Shown piece by piece: positions 6,238 to 9,322 of a stretch of DNA of 9,322 nucleotides (the stretch's first letter is position 1; every line of letters starts with the position of its first letter). A model generated the notes under the pieces. The model saw nothing but the letters and a program-made list of their open reading frames with translations, was not told where the DNA came from and did not search any database. The DNA is from Claveliimonas intestinigallinarum. Lineage in GTDB: Bacteria > Bacillota > Clostridia > Lachnospirales > Lachnospiraceae. Both the position numbers and the translations under genes were made by a program. The stretch spans positions 1-9,322 of the forward strand of contig DXED01000036.1 of the NCBI GenBank assembly GCA_019115145.1, written 5' to 3'.

Positions 6238-7473
6238 TCATCCCATCCTGATCTGCCTGGATATTCCAAGGGCCAGTCCCATCTCCGCCATGAGAAAGAG
6301 GATCGACGTGCCTCCGTAGCTGATGAAGGGCAGCGTAATGCCCGTGTTGGGGATCAGATTGATCACCACTGCCACGTTCAGGATCACCTGGAGAGCAATA
6401 TGACAGAAGATGCCGCTGGCCACAAGGGCGCCGTACATATCCGGCGCGTTCTGGGCAATCACCATCAGGCGATACAGAAGGAGTCCAAAGAGGAGGAGCA
6501 CCATGATGGCCCCGAACACTCCCAGCTCCTCGCAGATAACCGACAGGATCATATCATTCTGCACCTCAGGGATAAACTGCTTCTGGGCACTGTTTCCCAG
6601 CCCCTTTCCAAAGAAGCCGCCGGAGCCCACCGCGTAGAGCCCCTGCACCACCTGGTAGCCGATACCGGAGGAGTACCGCTCCGGATCCAGCCACACGAGC
6701 AGTCTTCCCAGGCGGAAGTTCCCGGAAAAATCCCCAGCCTCCACGAGAGGCCCCAGGATCACGGGTATAAGGAGCACCGCCGCCACCCCCGCCACAACGG
6801 GCACAATGAACATGGCTTTCTTCGGATGGACGATAAAGACCATCAGAAAAGAAATGCCGAACACGATGATGGCTGTACTTAAGTTCTCCGTCAGGAAAAA
6901 GACGCAGGCTGCCGACAGAGCTCCCCAGCAGAGCACTCTCACAATCCCCGCCAGCGTATTGATCTGCTTTCCTACCTGGCAGATCACCACGGGGATAAAG
7001 AGGATGACCGCGATCTTGGCAAGCTCCGAGGGCTGCAGCTGCTGGCCCAGGGGCAGCTTAATCCACCGTCTGGCGCCGTTCACCTCTTTCCCCAAAGGCG
7101 TCTGCACGAGGGCCATAACGATCAGGGATAGGAAGAAAATCTTCTTCGCCAGCCTGGACCAGATATGATAGTCGATCAGCGAAACCAGATAGGCGCCCAA
7201 CGCGCCTGCCAGGCAGAAGAGGATCTGCCTCTTAAAATAGTACATGCTGTCCCCGTAGTCCACCTGGGCCGCATAGGCGCTGGCGCTGTAGAGCATGACC
7301 AGCCCAAAGCAGATCAGAAAGACCATGGAGGCCACCAGACTGTAATCAAAGTACCGTATACTGCTTTTCACTCTCGCCCGCACCTTCTCCGATCTGGCGG
7401 AGGCTTCCCCCGGGCGGCTGTTTCCCCTGCTGCTGTCAGGCATCTGCCTGACCTTGCTGTTTCTGTTGTCCAT
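6238..7473 (-). CDS. ftsW: SEDS-family peptidoglycan glycosyltransferase (FtsW/RodA/SpoVE)
   Basis: A polytopic membrane glycosyltransferase that polymerises lipid II into glycan strands together with a class B PBP. The 411 residues comprise a hydrophilic N-terminal tail of about 40 residues and then roughly ten hydrophobic segments. Family signatures are NGARRWI at 132-138, QPSELAK at 147-153, GGFFGKGLGNSAQKQFIPE at 285-303, and QNDMILSVICEELG at 305-318, whose D307 corresponds to the catalytic aspartate of RodA/FtsW. PNTGITLPFISYGG follows at 375-388. The ATG at 7473 has GGAG 10 bases upstream, and a promoter with 17-base spacing precedes it. It lies close to, but outside, the mraZ operon. 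FtsW is my best reading; SpoVE or RodA remain possible because SEDS paralogues share these motifs. Confidence 0.92.
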   Translation of the reverse strand: MDNRNSKVRQMPDSSRGNSRPGEASARSEKVRARVKSSIRYFDYSLVASMVFLICFGLVMLYSASAYAAQVDYGDSMYYFKRQILFCLAGALGAYLVSLIDYHIWSRLAKKIFFLSLIVMALVQTPLGKEVNGARRWIKLPLGQQLQPSELAKIAVILFIPVVICQVGKQINTLAGIVRVLCWGALSAACVFFLTENLSTAIIVFGISFLMVFIVHPKKAMFIVPVVAGVAAVLLIPVILGPLVEAGDFSGNFRLGRLLVWLDPERYSSGIGYQVVQGLYAVGSGGFFGKGLGNSAQKQFIPEVQNDMILSVICEELGVFGAIMVLLLFGLLLYRLMVIAQNAPDMYGALVASGIFCHIALQVILNVAVVINLIPNTGITLPFISYGGTSILFLMAEMGLALGISRQIRMG

Positions 7474-7518
7474 TACATTTACACTCCAATCATTGTGCCA
7501 GTCTACACCGACGCATAT

Positions 7519-7547
7519 ATTATAACGGCAACCGGGGATAAAAACAA
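7519..7547 (-). promoter_or_regulatory. Promoter of the FtsW-family gene
   Basis: Minus-strand TTGTTT (7547-7542) and a perfect TATAAT (7524-7519) are 17 bases apart, about 45 bases before the ATG at 7473. The -35 box lies within the T-tract of the terminator that ends cotJC. Confidence 0.65.
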
Positions 7548-7593
7548 GCCCGGAACAGGAGGGCGCCCCGCAGAGGCTCCTCCCGTCCGGGCT
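7538..7593 (-). terminator. Terminator of cotJC
   Basis: AGCCCGGA (7547-7554) pairs with TCCGGGCT (7586-7593). An inner GGAGG (7558-7562) pairs with CCTCC (7579-7583), giving a long imperfect GC-rich stem. On the minus strand five T residues (7544-7540) follow after a short gap. It lies 25 bases past the cotJC stop codon. Confidence 0.75.
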
Positions 7594-7617
7594 GAAGGCT
7601 TCTATGCTCCTTCTCTT

Positions 7618-8235
7618 CTATTTTCCCAGGTCAAAGGCCGGGTTGAAGGCGTAGAAGTTGCGGCTGTCCAGATGGTCCTGGACAATGCGCAGGCTCTCGC
7701 CAAAGCGCTGGTAGTGGACAATCTCCCGCTCCCGCAGGAACCGGATGGGATCAGCCACCTCCGGGTCCTTCACAAGCCGGAGAATGTTGTCGTAGGTGGT
7801 CCTTGCCTTCTGCTCTGCCGCCATGTCCTCGTGCAGATCCGTGATGGGATCCCCCTTGGACTGGAACACCGTGGCGCTCCAGGGCACGCCGCCGGCGGAC
7901 TGAGGCCACAGGGCCAGCGTATGATCCACATAGTATTTGTCAAATCCGGACCGTTCGATCTCCTCCGGGGACAGATTTTTCGTGAGCTGGTAGACGATGG
8001 CACAGATCATCTCCATGTGGGCCAGTTCCTCCGTCCCGATATCCGTCAGCGTCCCTGTCACTTCCCTGTAGGGCATGGTGTATCTCTGTGACAGATAGCG
8101 CATGGAGGCGGCCAGCTCGCCGTCCGGGCCTCCGAACTGCAATAACCGATAGTATTTTATATAGGTAAGAATTGCTGATTTCAGTATATCAAAAAGGTGC
8201 AGGAAATTCCAGAATACTTCTTTATTAAATGGCAA
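7618..8235 (-). CDS. cotJC: CotJC-type manganese catalase, 5' end replaced at a prophage junction
   Basis: CotJC is a spore-coat protein of the manganese catalase family (peroxide disproportionation at a di-manganese site). Homology begins at residue 33 (QFGGPDGELAAS) and runs to the end. All expected metal ligands are visible: E40 in DGELAA, E70 and H73 in TEELAHME, the glutamate in AAEQKARTTY, and the histidine in REREIVHYQRF. GVPWSATVFQSKGDPITDLHED is also typical. The first 32 residues do not match the usual CotJC start (MW-YEK type). They are read from phage-like DNA, the first six codons from an inverted repeat, and the ATG at 8235 has no ribosome binding site. True cotJC sequence therefore ends at about 8139-8145, and about 28 native N-terminal codons are missing. 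The gene is probably inactive here unless the element to its right excises. A terminator follows at 7538-7593. Confidence 0.85.
   Translation of the reverse strand: MPFNKEVFWNFLHLFDILKSAILTYIKYYRLLQFGGPDGELAASMRYLSQRYTMPYREVTGTLTDIGTEELAHMEMICAIVYQLTKNLSPEEIERSGFDKYYVDHTLALWPQSAGGVPWSATVFQSKGDPITDLHEDMAAEQKARTTYDNILRLVKDPEVADPIRFLREREIVHYQRFGESLRIVQDHLDSRNFYAFNPAFDLGK
8146..8216. other. Short AT-rich stretch between cotJC remnant and inverted repeat (possible attachment-site arm)
   Basis: This 71-base stretch has no start codon with a ribosome binding site and matches neither CotJC nor the cassettes. On the plus strand it has stops (TAG at 8150 and 8162) in the cassette frame, then stays open into the repeat. 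It may be the phage arm of an att site, but no core repeat can be shown without the other prophage end. Confidence 0.3.
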
Positions 8236-8238
8236 AAT
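8217..8238 (+). repeat. Left copy of the 22-bp inverted repeat (likely recombinase site)
   Basis: This 22-base sequence, containing TTATTAAATGGCAAAAT, recurs perfectly as its reverse complement at 8805-8826, and identity ends sharply on both sides. Read inward it encodes Ser-Leu-Leu-Asn-Gly-Lys in the frame of the cassette that follows. I see no clear internal dyad, which would fit an asymmetric tyrosine-recombinase (Rci-like) site better than a Hin-type one. Confidence 0.85.
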
Positions 8239-8521
8239 GCCGGTAATTCAGTCCGGAACCGGCACGCTGGCCTATGCTAACTATGCGGTATGTACCGCAA
8301 GGGTGACGTTCCCGGAGCCGTTTCCGGACGTTCCGGATATCACTATAACCCCGATTGTCCCCAGCGAAGGAAGCTGGAACAGCACGAGAAACAGCATTAC
8401 GAACAGCACGTACATGATCGCTGGTAAAACTAAGGAATATTTTGACGTGCGATCATTCAGTATCCAGGATGATTACACGGAGACGTTGACCATACAGTTC
8501 GACTGGATGGCCAAACTATAG
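8237..8521 (+). CDS. Phage tail/receptor-binding protein C-terminal cassette A
   Basis: A 94-codon frame from the ATG at 8237, within the left repeat. The frame also runs open upstream to 8165, giving a Thr-Ser-Leu-Leu-Asn-Gly-Lys lead-in, and no ribosome binding site precedes the ATG. It is therefore more likely the 3' part of a larger gene than a free gene. The product is beta-rich, with ARVTFPEPFPDVPDITITP near 21-39 and a closing LTIQFDWMAKL. This pattern resembles H-type-lectin-like receptor-binding domains at the ends of phage tail proteins; that fold assignment is inference. It ends KL-stop, overlapping the end of the opposing cassette. As placed here it has no constant N-terminal region and is probably silent. 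Confidence 0.6.
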   Translation: MPVIQSGTGTLAYANYAVCTARVTFPEPFPDVPDITITPIVPSEGSWNSTRNSITNSTYMIAGKTKEYFDVRSFSIQDDYTETLTIQFDWMAKL

Positions 8522-8524
8522 TTT
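8513..8524. other. 12-bp palindrome encoding Lys-Leu-stop on both strands
   Basis: AAACTATAGTTT is a perfect palindrome. On each strand it reads AAA CTA TAG, so the stop codon of one cassette is the leucine codon of the other. It lies 3 bases from the exact centre of the inverted-repeat segment. Confidence 0.85.
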
Positions 8525-8764
8525 CCTTGCAAATACGAAATTGATTCGTATCATCTGACTAGATGGCAGATTGCCGGAAAGAAACATAAGGACTGACTCT
8601 CCATGCCAGTTGAGAGCATCGATGCTGTATCGCGCCGCATCGTAATCTGCATTCATGGCCGTTACTACAATGTCCTGAACTCCTAGAGTATCATCATTTA
8701 GATATTCCCTCACATCATTTAATGTGAAAGGATAGTATGCGTTTGTTCCGTTTCCGGTTATCAC
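8516..8764 (-). CDS. Phage tail/receptor-binding protein C-terminal cassette B
   Basis: An 82-codon frame from a GTG at 8764. The same frame continues open upstream through the right repeat to 8863, adding Ser-Ser-Leu-Leu-Asn-Gly-Lys (8827-8807) and then an IEDVSKKQSVEISH segment. With no ribosome binding site, the GTG is probably internal and the natural unit is the cassette from the repeat at 8827. The product is compact and beta-rich and ends MIRINFVFARKL, comparable with the other cassette's LTIQFDWMAKL (Ile, Phe, Lys and Leu in register), though the bodies differ. I do not recognise the fold. It is probably an alternative ending for the same tail protein. In-frame stops upstream (TAA at 8866) and a terminator show it has no constant region here. 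Confidence 0.6.
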   Translation of the reverse strand: MITGNGTNAYYPFTLNDVREYLNDDTLGVQDIVVTAMNADYDAARYSIDALNWHGESVLMFLSGNLPSSQMIRINFVFARKL

Positions 8765-8804
8765 ATGTGATATCTCAACGGATTGTTTTTTGCTAACGTC
8801 CTCG

Positions 8805-8826
8805 ATTTTGCCATTTAATAAAGAAG
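8805..8826 (-). repeat. Right copy of the 22-bp inverted repeat (likely recombinase site)
   Basis: The exact reverse complement of 8217-8238. In the minus frame it encodes the same Ser-Leu-Leu-Asn-Gly-Lys peptide leading into cassette B. It begins 7 bases past the terminator stem that follows the LysM gene. Confidence 0.85.
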
Positions 8827-8832
8827 AAATTC

Positions 8833-8858
8833 CCCCGGAGCTTCTGACGGCTCCGGGG
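8833..8858. terminator. Hairpin terminator after the LysM gene
   Basis: CCCCGGAGC (8833-8841) and GCTCCGGGG (8850-8858) form a perfect 9-bp GC-rich stem with an eight-base loop, 8 bases after the LysM stop codon. A T-rich run follows on both strands, stronger on the plus strand, so it may work both ways. It separates the LysM transcript from the inverted-repeat segment. Confidence 0.75.
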
Positions 8859-8866
8859 TTTAATTA

Positions 8867-9322
8867 TTATTTTATTCTAATGTTCTGTCCTGCATAGATC
8901 TTATTCGGATCCGCAATACCATTCATGGCAGCAAGGCTCTGATAAGTCGTACCATACTTGGCAGCAATACCAGATAGCGTATCTCCACTCTTGATGGTAT
9001 AATACTGTGCTCCTCCTCCGCTTGCGGTTCCGGTTACCTTAATCACCTGACCAGCATAGATCTTGTTGGGATCTGCAATGCCGTTAATAGCGGCAAGATG
9101 CTGGTATGTCGTGCCGTACTTGGCGGCAATACCTGATAATGTATCGCCAGACTGAACAGTATATGTGGTTGTTCCACCCCCGGATGTAGCGCCATCAATT
9201 CTGATAACCTGGCCTACATAGATTTTGTCTGGGTTTGCAATGCCGTTAATCTGTGCAAGGTGCTGATATGTTGTCCCGTACTTCGCTGCGATGCCAGATA
9301 ATGTATCTCCAGGCCGCACTGT
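8867..9322 (-). CDS. LysM-repeat protein, C-terminal part (probable phage endolysin; 5' end outside window)
   Basis: The last 151 codons of a gene that continues past the right edge. They contain three LysM modules, each with GDTLSGIAAKYGTTYQ and NGIA(D/N)P(N/D)KIYxGQ, separated by Gly/Ser/Thr-rich linkers. The repeat period is exactly 54 residues (162 bp). LysM modules bind N-acetylglucosamine-containing glycans such as peptidoglycan. The frame is open to the window edge, so the GTG at 9319 is not a start. Any catalytic domain (amidase, lysozyme or peptidase) would lie upstream, outside the window. The final position before a terminator, next to tail-like cassettes, suggests a phage lysis protein; a host cell-wall protein is possible. 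Confidence 0.85.
   Translation of the reverse strand, partial: TVRPGDTLSGIAAKYGTTYQHLAQINGIANPDKIYVGQVIRIDGATSGGGTTTYTVQSGDTLSGIAAKYGTTYQHLAAINGIADPNKIYAGQVIKVTGTASGGGAQYYTIKSGDTLSGIAAKYGTTYQSLAAMNGIADPNKIYAGQNIRIK
8904..9322 (-). repeat. Tandem 162-bp repeats encoding LysM modules
   Basis: Three copies of the LysM unit follow at a 162-bp period. They are very similar at protein level but differ at many synonymous positions, so the duplications are not very recent. The outermost copy is cut by the window edge. Confidence 0.7.

Larger units (their letters stand above)
8217..8826. mobile_element. Invertible, shufflon-like segment with two opposed C-terminal cassettes
   Basis: A 610-bp segment bounded by a perfect 22-bp inverted repeat contains two convergent reading frames of about 95 codons, each entered in frame through the repeat. 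They meet almost exactly at the segment centre. This matches the architecture of shufflon segments (R64 pilV) and phage tail-fibre inversion systems, where site-specific inversion swaps the C-terminus of a surface or tail protein. No recombinase gene is in the window. Inversion itself is inferred from structure. Confidence 0.75.
8140..9322. mobile_element. End of a probable prophage inserted in cotJC
   Basis: Right of about 8140 the sequence changes abruptly from a conserved host gene to AT-richer DNA with tail-protein-like cassettes, an inverted-repeat segment and a LysM protein typical of endolysins. The element's other end, integrase and duplicated core site lie outside the window, so the exact border (8139-8146) and the element type are inferred. 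Confidence 0.65.

Noticed and set aside
7165..8091. A 308-codon plus-strand frame across the ends of ftsW and cotJC
   Set aside because: It crosses two conserved genes and a terminator on the opposite strand and has no recognisable domain.
8146..8235. The N-terminal 30 residues of the cotJC frame as a genuine alternative start
   Set aside because: They are read from the inverted repeat and unrelated DNA, lack a ribosome binding site and do not match any CotJC N-terminus I know.
8217..8826. An insertion sequence bounded by terminal inverted repeats
   Set aside because: There is no transposase frame, no flanking target duplication is visible, and the repeats encode in-frame peptide joining two tail-like cassettes.

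Overview
The window looks like chromosome of a spore-forming, fairly GC-rich member of the Clostridia, most likely Lachnospiraceae. It carries the start of the division and cell wall (dcw) cluster in Firmicutes order, a CotJC-type spore-coat manganese catalase, a DegV protein and Clostridia-like ribosome binding sites. Its right end turns into AT-richer, phage-like DNA. The organism assignment is inference from gene content.

All clearly host-type genes lie on the minus strand, so transcription runs right to left. From right to left: cotJC (7618 to about 8140, lacking its normal 5' end), a terminator whose T-tract overlaps the next promoter, a SEDS glycosyltransferase of the FtsW family (6238-7473), a DegV lipid-binding protein (5269-6108), a small one-helix membrane protein (4967-5215) and a strong terminator (4853-4882). 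Then comes the mra/dcw operon: a promoter buried in seven MraZ boxes, mraZ, rsmH, an FtsL-like gene, a complete class B penicillin-binding protein (PBP) and the first 234 codons of a second class B PBP that leaves the window at base 1. FtsW-type polymerase, class B transpeptidases and the FtsL-like scaffold would act together in septal peptidoglycan synthesis, with MraZ setting expression.

The right 1.2 kb (about 8140-9322) appears to be one end of a prophage. Reading inward from the host junction there is a 610-bp segment bounded by a perfect 22-bp inverted repeat (8217-8238 and 8805-8826), then a terminator, then the 3' end of a LysM-repeat protein, probably an endolysin. The segment holds two convergent reading frames that look like alternative C-terminal ends of a phage tail or receptor-binding protein. 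Each is entered through the repeat in the same reading frame (Ser-Leu-Leu-Asn-Gly-Lys), and the two meet at a 12-bp palindrome encoding Lys-Leu-stop on both strands. This is the layout of a shufflon segment. Neither flank carries the constant N-terminal part, so the pair looks like a silent cassette whose partner lies elsewhere in the prophage.

The prophage junction falls in cotJC just before its first metal ligand. The spore-coat gene is therefore either broken or split by an element that could restore it on excision.
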